The position numbers and the translations under genes were made by a program. From positions 62,001-126,000 of the forward strand of contig NZ_JBICTU010000015.1 in NCBI RefSeq assembly GCF_043197795.1: a stretch of 64,000 bases of DNA, given 5' to 3'. Below the pieces are notes generated by a model. That model saw nothing but the letters and a program-made list of their open reading frames with translations, did not search any database and was not told the DNA's origin. Position 1 is the first letter of the stretch; each line of letters begins with the position of its first letter. The DNA is from Sphaerisporangium sp040649355. Lineage in GTDB: Bacteria; Actinomycetota; Actinomycetes; Streptosporangiales; Streptosporangiaceae. This document shows, one piece after another, positions 24,584 to 33,631 of the stretch.

Positions 24584-26893
24584 ATGGCCCACACTCCGCC
24601 CGTTCAGGGCCCGGCGGCGAGCGCGCTCGAACCGGTGAGACCCGCCCAGGCGCACGAGCCACGCCGGAGGCCGCCCCACCTCCCGGCGTGGCTGCCAGGG
24701 CTGTCCATGCTGGTTCTCGTCGCGGTGGTGCTGCGCCGGTACGGCGTCTCCGTGCCGGACATGGCCGCCTTCGGCCTCTACGTCGCGCTGGGGCTGGCCC
24801 TTCCCGGCACGTTGCTCGTCCGGGCCCTGTACGGCGGAGCGCGCACGCGGGCGGAGGAGATCGCACTGGGGGTGACCCTCGGCTACAGCGTGGAGGTCAT
24901 CCTCTACATCGGCGCACGCGCCGTCGGGATGCCATTGCTCGTGCTGGTGTGGCCGATCGCCGTCTCTGTGCTCTTCGCCGGCGTCCCCCGCCTGCGGCCG
25001 CACTGGCGAGGCGCGCGCGAGGCGCGACGTGCGCCTCTCTGGTGGTCATGGTGCCTCGCACTGCTCTTCGCGTTCCTCCTCGTCTGGAGCGCTCTCACCT
25101 TCTTCCGTACTCATGCCATCACGTGGCCGGAGCTCGGCGCCGCCTCCATCGACATGCCGTTCCACCTGGCTCTGGTCGGTGAGCTGAAGCACCACGTGCC
25201 CCCAATGGTACCGATGGTGGCCGGCGAACCCCTGCTGTACCACTGGTTCGTCTACGCGCACCTCGCGGCGGCGAGCTGGATCACCGGTGTGGAGCCTCTG
25301 GTGCTGGTGTTCCGCCTGGCCATGCTGCCCATGCTGGCCGCTCTCGTCGTCCTGCTGGGGATGACCGGACGGCGCGTCACCGGCTCGTGGGCCGGAGGGG
25401 CGCTGACCGCGGCAGGCACGATCTTCGTCGCGGTGCCGAGCCTGTACCTGGGCACGAACGGGTCGTTCACGTGGGGAGGCGTGCCCGACCTCGCGTGGAC
25501 GAGTCCTACCCTGACCTTCGGCGCCCTCCTGTTCGCCCCGGTCGTCCTCATCCTCATGGACGTCCTCACGGGCCGGCGGCAGACCCCCGGTACGTGGGTC
25601 CTGCTCGGCGTCTTCCTCCTGGCGGTGATGGGGGCCAAGGCGTCCTATCTGCCGCTGCTCGCGGCGGGTCTGGTGGTGGTGACCGTGGTGGAGGCGGTCA
25701 GGCGGCGCCGCGCGCCCTGGCCGGCGCTCGCGGCCCTCGGCATGACGACGACACTCTGCCTCTATGCACAATTCGTCCTTTTCGGCGGCGTCCGGCAGGG
25801 TCTGGTGGTCTCCCCTCTCTTCACCATGCGCACGACATGGGGTGAGCTGACGGGGCTGGGGGACCAGGCCGACCCGCCGGTGGCGGCGGTCACCGGCATC
25901 ACTCTCATATACGTACTGTGCTGGTTCGTCGTGCTGTGCGGCGTCCTTGGGTTGGCGAGCAGGCCGCGTTCGCTCGGACGGCCCGGAGTGGTCCTCATGC
26001 TGGGCATCGGCGCGACGGGCCTCGGCACGATGTTCCTGCTCGGGCATCCCGGCCGGAGCCAGCTCTTCTTCCTCTGGGGCGCCTACCCCTATCTGGTGAC
26101 CGTCACGGTCCATGGGCTGCTCGTCCTGCTGCGGCGAGCGCGGGTCTCGCAGAGGTCGGTGCTGTGCTCGGCCGGCGCGGGGGTGATCGCCGTCTACCTG
26201 ATCCCTGTCGCCTGCGGGGTCAGGGTGCCCCTGAGCCCGGGCCAGGCGGACACGATTCTGTACCGTCCCTACGTGGCCCTGTCGGCCGTCGCCGTCGTGG
26301 TGTCGGTGGTCCTGATCGCCACAAGGGGAGCCCTTCGCGCGTGGGCTCTGGTGACCACCATGCTCACGGCCATCGGACTGCCCGCCGACCTGCACGCGCG
26401 CGTGTTGTCGACCGTGGGCCGCCTCGCCGGGCACGACCCTCAGGTGGCGGCCGTTCCCGTGGCCGCGCCGGCGGTCCCTCCGGGCGCCCTGACCGCCGGG
26501 CGGTGGCTCCGCGACCACTCGGATCCGGACGACCTGGTGGCCACGAACGCCCACTGCCGCTGGGGATACGAGGACCCATGCGACAGCCGCCACTTCTGGG
26601 TGGCCGCGCTGAGCGAGCGGCGCGTACTGGTCGAGGGATGGACGTACACCGCGGCCAATCTGCGCCGCTGGCATCAGGGACAGTCGCCGGAGCACATTCC
26701 CTTCTGGGACCAGGAGTTGCTCGGGGCGAACGACGCGGCCTTCACGGCGCCCTCCGAGGCCGCCTTCCAGCGCCTGCGCGACCGTTACGGCGTGCGCTGG
26801 CTGTTCTTCGAAGGAAGCCGGACCGTCCAGAACCCCGCTGCCGGAAGATTCGCCTTCCGGTCCGGCGACTACACCGTGTACGAGCTGAAGTGA
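24584..26893 (+). CDS. Large polytopic membrane protein, GT-C-like
   Basis: This encodes 769 residues with about 12 hydrophobic segments between residues 38 and 600 and a soluble C-terminal domain of about 150 residues (from AAPAVPPGALTAGRWLRDHSDP). An early loop carries acidic residues in ASIDMPFHLALVGELKHHV and EPLLYHW, the kind of extracytoplasmic loop seen in GT-C glycosyltransferases and related multispan proteins. Such enzymes use polyprenyl-phosphate sugars as donors; the GT2 at 11451-12416 could make that donor. I cannot name a family securely, and an O-unit-modifying or polymerase role is also possible. It follows asnB by 145 bases. Confidence 0.65.
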   Translation: MAHTPPVQGPAASALEPVRPAQAHEPRRRPPHLPAWLPGLSMLVLVAVVLRRYGVSVPDMAAFGLYVALGLALPGTLLVRALYGGARTRAEEIALGVTLGYSVEVILYIGARAVGMPLLVLVWPIAVSVLFAGVPRLRPHWRGAREARRAPLWWSWCLALLFAFLLVWSALTFFRTHAITWPELGAASIDMPFHLALVGELKHHVPPMVPMVAGEPLLYHWFVYAHLAAASWITGVEPLVLVFRLAMLPMLAALVVLLGMTGRRVTGSWAGGALTAAGTIFVAVPSLYLGTNGSFTWGGVPDLAWTSPTLTFGALLFAPVVLILMDVLTGRRQTPGTWVLLGVFLLAVMGAKASYLPLLAAGLVVVTVVEAVRRRRAPWPALAALGMTTTLCLYAQFVLFGGVRQGLVVSPLFTMRTTWGELTGLGDQADPPVAAVTGITLIYVLCWFVVLCGVLGLASRPRSLGRPGVVLMLGIGATGLGTMFLLGHPGRSQLFFLWGAYPYLVTVTVHGLLVLLRRARVSQRSVLCSAGAGVIAVYLIPVACGVRVPLSPGQADTILYRPYVALSAVAVVVSVVLIATRGALRAWALVTTMLTAIGLPADLHARVLSTVGRLAGHDPQVAAVPVAAPAVPPGALTAGRWLRDHSDPDDLVATNAHCRWGYEDPCDSRHFWVAALSERRVLVEGWTYTAANLRRWHQGQSPEHIPFWDQELLGANDAAFTAPSEAAFQRLRDRYGVRWLFFEGSRTVQNPAAGRFAFRSGDYTVYELK

Positions 26894-27010
26894 TCCGCGG
26901 CCTCTGGCATGCGGGGCCCGTACGGCGGGGCTCGCGCCGGCGGGCCGATCGAATCTCCTGTCCGACCTCCGGGCGCGACGCGGCCGGAGATCCATCCGAA
27001 AGTGGTTGCC

Positions 27011-28123
27011 ATGCGAATTCTGCATATCGGATATCGGCTCCCGCCAGAGCCCGGCGGCCTTGAACGTCATATCCAACGCCTCACCCATGAGCAGCTCCGC
27101 CACGGCCACAGGGTGGTCGTCGCCCACAGGCGGGGGGTGGCGCCGGACGGCGTCGAGACTCTGCCCCTTGTGCCGAACCGTCTCAGCCGTACCGTCTCCA
27201 GGAGGTCCGACGTGGTCGCCTTCGGCATGGAGTGCGCGCGTGCGCTGCCTCACGCCGGAGACCTCGACGTGGTCCACCTGCACGGCGACCACCGCGAGGC
27301 GCTGGCCCTCGGATCCGCCGCCCGGCGACTGGGGGTGCCTCTGATGCTCACCGTCCACGGAGCGCTCACGACGCGCCACCGGCGGATCATGCCGTACGCC
27401 TTCCGCCACGTCGACGAATTCGTCGCCATAGGCGGCCGGCCGGCGGAGGACCTGGTCAGAGCGCGTGTACCGGCCCACAAGATCTACACGATGTCCAGCG
27501 GCCTCGATCTCGACCGCGTCACCTGGTTCCGCGGGCGGAAGCCCGTCGAACCAGGATTGATCGTCAGTGTCGGCTCTCTGAACAAGGTGAAGAACCATGC
27601 GTTGACGATCGAGGCCTTCCACGAGCTGCGCGCCGACCATCCCGACGCGCGCCTGGTCATCGTCGGCGACGGCGACGAGCGCACCGCACTCGAAAGGCTC
27701 GCGGGAACAGGCTCCGGGATCCGGTTCGCCGGGCACCTCTCCGAGGACGGCGTCTACTCGCTGGTGAGCCGCGCCCAGGTTTTCGTGCTCTCCTCACGCA
27801 GGCTGCCCTCCATCGGGGAGGGAATCCCCACCGCCGCTCTGGAGGCCCTCGCGCTGGGCACCCCCGTCGTCGTCTCCTCCGACGCCTCACTCGGGCCGGT
27901 CATCGAGCCACGCGCGTATCGCACCTTCCGCAGCGGGTCCGTCGCGGCCCTGGTGGCGCAGCTGCGAGCGGTGCTAGACGACGAGACATCCCGTGCGCGA
28001 CTGATCGAACGCGGCAGGCGGGCCGCGTCGGCCCTCGACTGGTCGGTGGTGGCGGGCCGCGTCGAGGAACGCTACATGAACCTCATGCCCGGCAGGCCGC
28101 GCCTGTACACGGAGACGTCATGA
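27011..28123 (+). CDS. GT4-type glycosyltransferase
   Basis: This encodes 370 residues from ATG 27011, where the fold begins (MRILHIGYRLPPEPGGLERHI). It is a GT-B retaining glycosyltransferase. The C-terminal donor domain shows IVSVGSLNKVKNHALTIEAF, ARLVIVGDGDER, the acidic donor-site stretch SIGEGIPTAALEALALGTPVVVS, and a closing helix. It would add a sugar from an NDP donor to the lipid-linked repeat unit at the cytoplasmic face. It lies between the GT-C-like protein and the flippase; donor and acceptor are unknown. Confidence 0.85.
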   Translation: MRILHIGYRLPPEPGGLERHIQRLTHEQLRHGHRVVVAHRRGVAPDGVETLPLVPNRLSRTVSRRSDVVAFGMECARALPHAGDLDVVHLHGDHREALALGSAARRLGVPLMLTVHGALTTRHRRIMPYAFRHVDEFVAIGGRPAEDLVRARVPAHKIYTMSSGLDLDRVTWFRGRKPVEPGLIVSVGSLNKVKNHALTIEAFHELRADHPDARLVIVGDGDERTALERLAGTGSGIRFAGHLSEDGVYSLVSRAQVFVLSSRRLPSIGEGIPTAALEALALGTPVVVSSDASLGPVIEPRAYRTFRSGSVAALVAQLRAVLDDETSRARLIERGRRAASALDWSVVAGRVEERYMNLMPGRPRLYTETS

Positions 28124-28166
28124 AGGGAGATACGGCCGGCTCCCCGGCAAGCCGCGCCCGTAGACC

Positions 28167-29531
28167 ATGGTGAGCCCGCTCGATCACACGGTCGGCCGGG
28201 TCCGCCCGCCCGCCGGGCGCCATCTGCGGACGTTCACCTTCCTGGCCGCCGCCGGCCTGGTCGAGGCCGTCCTGTCCTCGCTGGGCCTGGTCGCTCTGGT
28301 GCGGATGACCGACACCGCGATTTCAGGGCAGGTCATCTTCGCCCAATCGGTGGCGAGCGTCTGCTTCCTGCTGTGCGACCCTCGTCTGGACAACACGGTC
28401 CAGCGATACGTCCCCCTCGAAGAGCGGCGGACCGGGCAGGGTTTCGCGCTGTTCACGCGGCTGCTCCGCTGGGATCTGACGATCCGCGTGAGCGCGATCG
28501 GCGTCTGTCTCGCGGGGGTGCTGACAGCGCGCCTGCTGGGCTTTGTGAGCACCGACCTCGCGCTCATGCTCGCTCTCGCGTTCGTCGCACGCGGATCCCT
28601 GGCGGCAAACGGCGCCGTCCGCGCCGCCTTCCCGTTGTCCAACCGGCTGCATGATCTCGGACTGCTCCGGGTGGGCTGCGCGATCCTCGCGTTCCTCCTG
28701 GCCTTGGGCGGGCTTCTGACCGGCGGCCCCCTGGGCTATCTGATCGGCCAGGCACTGGGCTCGGTGGCGACCGCCATGGTGGTGGGCACGCTGGGCACCC
28801 GCAGGTTGCTCGCGGAGATCGGGCCGTCGGCGGCCAAGGTCCCGATACCGGCGGGTCTGGTCGCCTTCACCGTGAAGGCGTCCAGCGGGTCCGCACTGGC
28901 CGAGGTGTCTGATTCGGGGATCCTGACGGTCGCGGGACTGCTCGGAGGCTCCACCCTCGTGACCATCATCAAGATCGCATCAGCCCCTGGCCGGCTGTAT
29001 TCCACGTTGGTCATGCCCGTCGCGTCCATGCTGCATCCCCGCCTCGCCCGCGCCGCAGCGGCGGGAGAAGAGAGGACTCTGGCCCGCAGGGACCTCCTGC
29101 GCGCGACCGCCCTGCTCACCGTGGCGGGGGTCCTGACACTCCTCGTCGTGCTCCCGGTCATCGGCGACGTCCTGCGCCTGGTCTACGGGCGGGAGTACGC
29201 CGGGATCGGCACCGTGGCGGCGGCGCTCGTCGCGGCGGCATGCGTCAAGGGAATCGTGTGCTGGTCCAACGTGCTGCCCCTGGCCCTCGGCAGGCCGGGC
29301 TGGAGGCTCGCCTACCTCGCGGCCGAAGGGGTCCTCCTCCTCGGCGCCCTCCTCATCGCCGACCGGGCCTCCTCAGGCGCCCTCCAGACCGCGCTCTCCT
29401 TCGCCTGGGGGACGTTGCTCGTCTCCGGTATCGGCACAGCCGTCTGGATGGCCTTGCTCCAGCGGATATCGGCGCCGGCGTGCGACCGCGCGGACACGGC
29501 GGAGCACTGTGCGGCCCACGTGCGGCGGTGA
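28167..29531 (+). CDS. Wzx-type polysaccharide flippase (MOP superfamily)
   Basis: This 454-residue membrane protein has 12 or more hydrophobic helices evenly spread over its length. Features such as FLAAAGLVEAVLSSLGLVALVRMTDTAISGQV at the start, LDNTVQRYVP, and the mid-protein ILTVAGLLGGSTLVTIIKIASAPGRLYSTLVMPV fit oligosaccharide flippases of the MOP exporter superfamily. It would move undecaprenyl-diphosphate-linked repeat units across the membrane. It starts 43 bases after the GT4 gene and ends at a triple 15-bp repeat facing a convergent GT4 gene. Confidence 0.8.
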   Translation: MVSPLDHTVGRVRPPAGRHLRTFTFLAAAGLVEAVLSSLGLVALVRMTDTAISGQVIFAQSVASVCFLLCDPRLDNTVQRYVPLEERRTGQGFALFTRLLRWDLTIRVSAIGVCLAGVLTARLLGFVSTDLALMLALAFVARGSLAANGAVRAAFPLSNRLHDLGLLRVGCAILAFLLALGGLLTGGPLGYLIGQALGSVATAMVVGTLGTRRLLAEIGPSAAKVPIPAGLVAFTVKASSGSALAEVSDSGILTVAGLLGGSTLVTIIKIASAPGRLYSTLVMPVASMLHPRLARAAAAGEERTLARRDLLRATALLTVAGVLTLLVVLPVIGDVLRLVYGREYAGIGTVAAALVAAACVKGIVCWSNVLPLALGRPGWRLAYLAAEGVLLLGALLIADRASSGALQTALSFAWGTLLVSGIGTAVWMALLQRISAPACDRADTAEHCAAHVRR

Positions 29532-29541
29532 GACCGCCGCC

Positions 29542-29586
29542 GCTCTCAAAGGTGACGCTCTCAAAGGTGACGCTCTCAAAGGTGAC
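29542..29586. repeat. Three exact tandem copies of a 15-bp unit
   Basis: GCTCTCAAAGGTGAC occurs three times in a row without mismatch. The array begins 11 bases after the flippase stop and runs into the 3' end of the convergent GT4 gene, whose TGA stop lies inside it. The third copy is therefore partly coding for that gene. Confidence 0.95.
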
Positions 29587-30745
29587 GCGTCGTCCGCGCG
29601 AGCTCCTCGTACAGGTCCTCGAACCACTCGGCCGTGCCGGCCATGTCCACGGTCGCCGAGCCGGCGTTCGCGGCCCCGCGTAGCCGGCGATGCGTCGCGG
29701 GCTCCATCGCCTCAAGGATGCCCGCCGCCAGCGCCCCGGACGACCCGGGATCCGTCAGGATACCGTTGTGGCCCGAGTGGACGAGCTCGCCGATGCCTCC
29801 CACCTCGGTGGACACCACCGGCACCCCCGCCGCGAGCGCCTCCATGATCACCACGGGGAGTGCCTCGTGAAGCGAGCTCAGCACCACCAGGTCGGCCGCC
29901 GCGACCAGCCTCTTCGCCCCCGGCACCCGGCCCAGGATGCGCACCTGACCGCCGACCCCGTGCCGCTCGATGTCGCGGGCGACCTGGTCCCGCAGAGCGC
30001 CGTCCCCGACCAGGAGGAAGACGGCGTCCGCGCGGGTCAGGAGGACCCGAGCCGCGGCCCGGACCAACAGTGAGTGGTTCTTCTCCGGCCTGAAGTTGGC
30101 GACGCAGACCACGAGGAACGCCCCTTCCGGCACGGCGAACTCGTGCCGGACCGCGTCGCGCCGCTCCACCCAGAACCGCTGCTCGGCGACGTCCACGCCG
30201 TGGACACGGGTCAGCACCGGGCGGGCCCCCCGGGTGGACGACAGTGCGACCCGAGAGGACACCGCCACGATCTGGTCGTCAAGGCGCCGGGTCAGGCAGT
30301 CGAGGAACGTGCTGGCCCTGGTCGTGACGCGTCCGAGGAGCGCGTCCGGCCGCCGGGCCCTGAGAAGGTCGTCGCGGATGTAGTGGACGGTCGAGACCAT
30401 GACCGGGCGCCGGCGGCCGAGCCGGGCGAACGGCCGCAGGATGAAGGCGGGCAGCGGGGAGTGCACGTTGAGGACATCGGGCGCGAGACGGCGAACGGTC
30501 GTGACCAGCCTGACGCAGGCGAGGAGCCGAGCCCGTGACCCGAGGTCGACGACGTCGACACCGAGGTGTTCCAGCTGGTCGATCAGCTCGCAGGTCGCAG
30601 CCCGCATACACACGACCGTGTAGCGGTTGTTCCTCTTACGGGATTGCCGGAGCCGCTCGACGAGAAGTACCTCGACGCCCCCCATGTCGAGGGTCTTGAC
30701 GACCTCGCACACGTGAAGACCACTCGTCTGGGGCCTCCGCCTCAT
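29576..30745 (-). CDS. GT4-type glycosyltransferase
   Basis: This 389-residue GT-B enzyme begins with VCEVVKTLDMGGVEVLLVERL, a form typical of GT4 proteins in polysaccharide loci. The C-terminal donor site contains VCVANFRPEKNHSLLVRAAA, FLLVGDGALRD and SSLHEALPVVIMEALAAGVPVVSTEVGG with the two conserved glutamates. Its start overlaps the stop of the upstream membrane-protein gene (ATGA), so both are made from one transcript. The gene ends inside the triple 15-bp repeat. Confidence 0.86.
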   Translation of the reverse strand: MRRRPQTSGLHVCEVVKTLDMGGVEVLLVERLRQSRKRNNRYTVVCMRAATCELIDQLEHLGVDVVDLGSRARLLACVRLVTTVRRLAPDVLNVHSPLPAFILRPFARLGRRRPVMVSTVHYIRDDLLRARRPDALLGRVTTRASTFLDCLTRRLDDQIVAVSSRVALSSTRGARPVLTRVHGVDVAEQRFWVERRDAVRHEFAVPEGAFLVVCVANFRPEKNHSLLVRAAARVLLTRADAVFLLVGDGALRDQVARDIERHGVGGQVRILGRVPGAKRLVAAADLVVLSSLHEALPVVIMEALAAGVPVVSTEVGGIGELVHSGHNGILTDPGSSGALAAGILEAMEPATHRRLRGAANAGSATVDMAGTAEWFEDLYEELARTTRHL

Positions 30746-31995
30746 CGCGGGCCACCGCCGAGGACGGGCTGACGGCCGCCTCCTGGTGTCGCCGGAACCG
30801 GGCGGCCCCGGTCACGCCTGGCCGCCGTGGACCACGCGACCGCGGCCAGCAGGCTCGTGACCATGACGATCGGTATGCGCTGGCGGAAGATGAGGCCGAC
30901 GTTCGCCATGGTGGTCGCGTAGACGATGGTGCTGGGAACGATGAACAGAAGGAGATAGCAGGCGGTCGCTCGATCGTGGCGCCACAGCCAGACGGTTCCA
31001 CGCACCGCGCTGTAAAGGAGGAAGTACCAGATGAGCGCATCGAGCTTGCCCAGCTGCAGTGTCAGGCTGCCGTCCGTCCAGGGGAACGGGGAAAGGAGCG
31101 TGTAGACCACCTTGAGCCCGAGTTGGTTCCAGGGGTTGCCGCCGTCGTCGAAGGTGACCCCCGAACCGCCGATGGCGTTGCTCTGCCGAAAGGTCTCCGA
31201 CTGGCCGTAATCCAGCTGGTGCTGCATCGCCTCGACCGGTGCGCTGTCACCGAGGTTCCCGAAGGGAAGCACGATCAGCAGTGTCATCAGCACGAACATG
31301 CCGCGCAGGGAGAACGCTCGCCTGACACCGGCGAAGCCGAGGAGCATCGGCATCGCGCACATGAACACCATGTACGGGCGCACGTACCACAGCGCCCACA
31401 ACGACAACGCCAGCAGGAGCACTTTTCGCGGGTCGAAACGCCGCAGGTTGGAGACTCCCAGGCCGAGTGAGGCCACGACGAGGAACGCGTTGAACCCCTC
31501 CTTGAACATGTCGGAGGTGTGCAGCAGGAACGCCGGCATGAACGCCGTCAGGGAGAGCAGCCAGAAGGCCACGCGCCGGTCGGCGCCGACCAGACCGGCG
31601 AGCTTGTACATGATCAGGCACAGCGCGCAGGCGAGCAGCGCGACAACGGCCGTGCAGGCCAGCGGGGCGGGGCCTCCGCACAGGTAGATGACGAGCGCGA
31701 AGACATTGCAGGGCACTGCCGCGGAATAGAGCGAGCCGATGTCGTCGGCCGTCACGAACTGGAATCCCTCGCGTTTCCAGAACGCCACGACCTCCATGGC
31801 CCTCGACTCGTAGGTGATGTTGTCGCCGCCGTATTCGATGACATGGTTCTGCATCACCAGGACATGGATCGCCAGGCGGACGGCGAACGCGATGAGGAGC
31901 ACCGGCAGCACACGCTGGACCGACTGCCCGTCCAAGGTCGCGTGGACCAGCCATATGAGAGCCAATGCCGCGGCGGCGACGACGACATATTCCAT
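30742..31995 (-). CDS. Polytopic membrane protein, candidate Wzy-like polymerase
   Basis: The start at ATG 31995 has AAGGG eight bases upstream and gives 417 residues. About 10 membrane helices are visible, with a large hydrophilic loop after the helix near residue 220 (about 245-290, GDSAPVEAMQHQLDYGQSETFRQ). RPYMVF and a later RQRIPIV are arginine motifs of the sort found in O-antigen polymerases and related glycan enzymes, but I cannot prove the family. The position upstream of a GT4 gene, with a flippase and a BY-kinase nearby and no other polymerase candidate, supports Wzy. An O-acyl or GT-C role is an alternative. Confidence 0.6.
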   Translation of the reverse strand: MEYVVVAAAALALIWLVHATLDGQSVQRVLPVLLIAFAVRLAIHVLVMQNHVIEYGGDNITYESRAMEVVAFWKREGFQFVTADDIGSLYSAAVPCNVFALVIYLCGGPAPLACTAVVALLACALCLIMYKLAGLVGADRRVAFWLLSLTAFMPAFLLHTSDMFKEGFNAFLVVASLGLGVSNLRRFDPRKVLLLALSLWALWYVRPYMVFMCAMPMLLGFAGVRRAFSLRGMFVLMTLLIVLPFGNLGDSAPVEAMQHQLDYGQSETFRQSNAIGGSGVTFDDGGNPWNQLGLKVVYTLLSPFPWTDGSLTLQLGKLDALIWYFLLYSAVRGTVWLWRHDRATACYLLLFIVPSTIVYATTMANVGLIFRQRIPIVMVTSLLAAVAWSTAARRDRGRPVPATPGGGRQPVLGGGPR

Positions 31996-32455
31996 GAGAA
32001 GTACCCTTAATTCGCCTCGATGTAGGACCGCAACGTCCAGCGATCCGCCTGAGCCGCCGGTGTGGAACCCTTCGGGGCAGACGCTAGCGCCGAAGCACAA
32101 GCGACGGCGCTCGCGGCGGACGAGCCCCGTTCGACCATTACCTTTGTTTGCGACTTCTTTTTACCGGGTCTGAATACGGCGCCGTGACCTTTTGACGGCA
32201 ATCCGTGGGATCCATCCGTGATGAGCGCTAAGCCCGATGGAATACCGATTTCGGACTCGGCAACCGGGTGCTCATCACGTGAATCACGATGCTTGTGCCG
32301 CTGCCTCCGCCTGCCTCCGATGTTCGCCGGCTTATGAGGTCAGCGACCCTCCGGGAATGCGTTTCGATCATGCCCGGGTAGGGATAGGGAAAATATTTCG
32401 CCGCTACCACGACAGTGAGGGCGAACAGATCAAACGGCGAGCTAGCTTCTCGGAT
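31996..32455. promoter_or_regulatory. 460-base divergent control region with 10-bp inverted repeat
   Basis: No gene is seen between the divergent membrane-protein and GT4 genes. CGTGATGAGC at 32217-32226 and GCTCATCACG at 32270-32279 form a perfect inverted repeat with a 43-base spacer. Locally AT-rich spots near 32135-32165 and 32385-32400 could hold the two promoters. The 5' end of the plus-strand gene is uncertain, so part of this region may be coding. Confidence 0.4.
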
Positions 32456-33631
32456 GTGACCAGTCCGATTCGTGTCATGGAAATCATCGCCCGGATGAAC
32501 GTAGGCGGCCCCGCCACCCAGGTGTCGGGGCTTTGCGAGCTGTTCGACCAGGAGGAGTTCGACCATCGTCTGTACACCGGTGACGTCCACAATGGCGAGG
32601 AGGACCGCCTCCGGTTGCGGAAGGTGGCCGTCCAGGTCCACCGGGTGCCTGGCCTCGGCCGGTCCATCGACCCGGCCGGAGACCTCCGCGCCTTCCACAG
32701 GCTGGCCGGCGCCATGCGCGCCTTCCGGCCGCACATCGTGCATACCCGGACGACCAAGGCGGGCGCTCTCGGCCGTATGGCGGTCACGGTCTCCGGTGTC
32801 GGAGCGGCCAGGATCCACGTGTTCCACGGCCACCTCTTGGACGGATACTTCTCCAGCCCCAAGCGCTGGGCGTACGTGCGTGCGGAACGGTTCCTCGCCA
32901 CCATGTCCGACCGGCTGGTGACCGTCGGCTCCCAGATCCGTGACGACCTCCTCCAGGCCGGGATCGGGCGGCCGGAGCAGTACGTCGTGATCCCACCGGG
33001 GGTGCGGCTCGGCCCGGTTCCCGGCCGCGCCGGGGCTCGCCACGCTCTGGGGCTCTCCGTCGGCGCACCGGTCGTCGCGTACGTCGGCCGGCTGACCCGG
33101 ATCAAACGGCCCGACCGGCTCGTGGCCGTGGCCGAGGCGGTGCTACGGCGCGTGCCCGACTGCCGGTTCATCATCTGCGGAGGCGGCGAACTGCTCGAAG
33201 AGGTGGAACGGTGGATCCGCCCCATCCGCGGATCCTTCCATCTGCTCGGCTGGAGAGCCGATGTCGAGACCGTCTACGCCGGGGCCGATGTGGTCCTGCT
33301 GACGTCCGACAACGAGGGCGCGCCACTGAGCCTGATCGAGGCGGGCATGGCCGGGATACCGGTCGTCTCCACCCGCGTGGGAAGCGTCGCCGAGGTGGTA
33401 CGTGACGGTGAAACCGGTCTGCTCGCCGCGCCGCGCGTGGACGAGCTGGCGGCGCACGTCGTCCGGCTGCTGTCCGACCAAGCGCTCGCGCACCGGATGG
33501 GCCGGAGCGCCCGCGACTGGACGACGGCCGCGTTCGGCGTGGAACGCCTCGTCGCCGACACCGAAGCGCTTTACCGGACCCTCCACGGCGCGTCCCGGCG
33601 GCGCACGGCCCCAGAGACGAGCCACATGTGA
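32456..33631 (+). CDS. GT4-type glycosyltransferase
   Basis: The GTG at 32456 puts the first beta strand at the N-terminus (IRVMEIIARMNVGGPATQVSGL), giving 391 residues; ATG 32477 and longer starts up to 32237 are possible and no ribosome site settles it. Motifs are VHTRTTKAGALGRMA, VVAYVGRLTRIKRPDRLVAVAEA, RFIICGGGELLEEVE and the donor-site SDNEGAPLSLIEAGMAGIPVVSTRVGSVAEVV. The IARMNVGG start is common in glycosyltransferases of exopolysaccharide clusters. Its stop overlaps the GTG start of the next gene, opening a tightly packed run to 37992. Confidence 0.85.
   Translation: MTSPIRVMEIIARMNVGGPATQVSGLCELFDQEEFDHRLYTGDVHNGEEDRLRLRKVAVQVHRVPGLGRSIDPAGDLRAFHRLAGAMRAFRPHIVHTRTTKAGALGRMAVTVSGVGAARIHVFHGHLLDGYFSSPKRWAYVRAERFLATMSDRLVTVGSQIRDDLLQAGIGRPEQYVVIPPGVRLGPVPGRAGARHALGLSVGAPVVAYVGRLTRIKRPDRLVAVAEAVLRRVPDCRFIICGGGELLEEVERWIRPIRGSFHLLGWRADVETVYAGADVVLLTSDNEGAPLSLIEAGMAGIPVVSTRVGSVAEVVRDGETGLLAAPRVDELAAHVVRLLSDQALAHRMGRSARDWTTAAFGVERLVADTEALYRTLHGASRRRTAPETSHM

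Noticed and set aside
25046..27736. An 896-codon open frame on the minus strand across the GT-C-like and GT4 genes
   Set aside because: The sense strand encodes clear membrane helices and a GT4 fold; the antisense product is charged and repetitive without domains.
29542..29586. The triple 15-bp repeat as a CRISPR or attachment site
   Set aside because: The units are directly adjacent with no spacers, and no integrase or tRNA gene is near.
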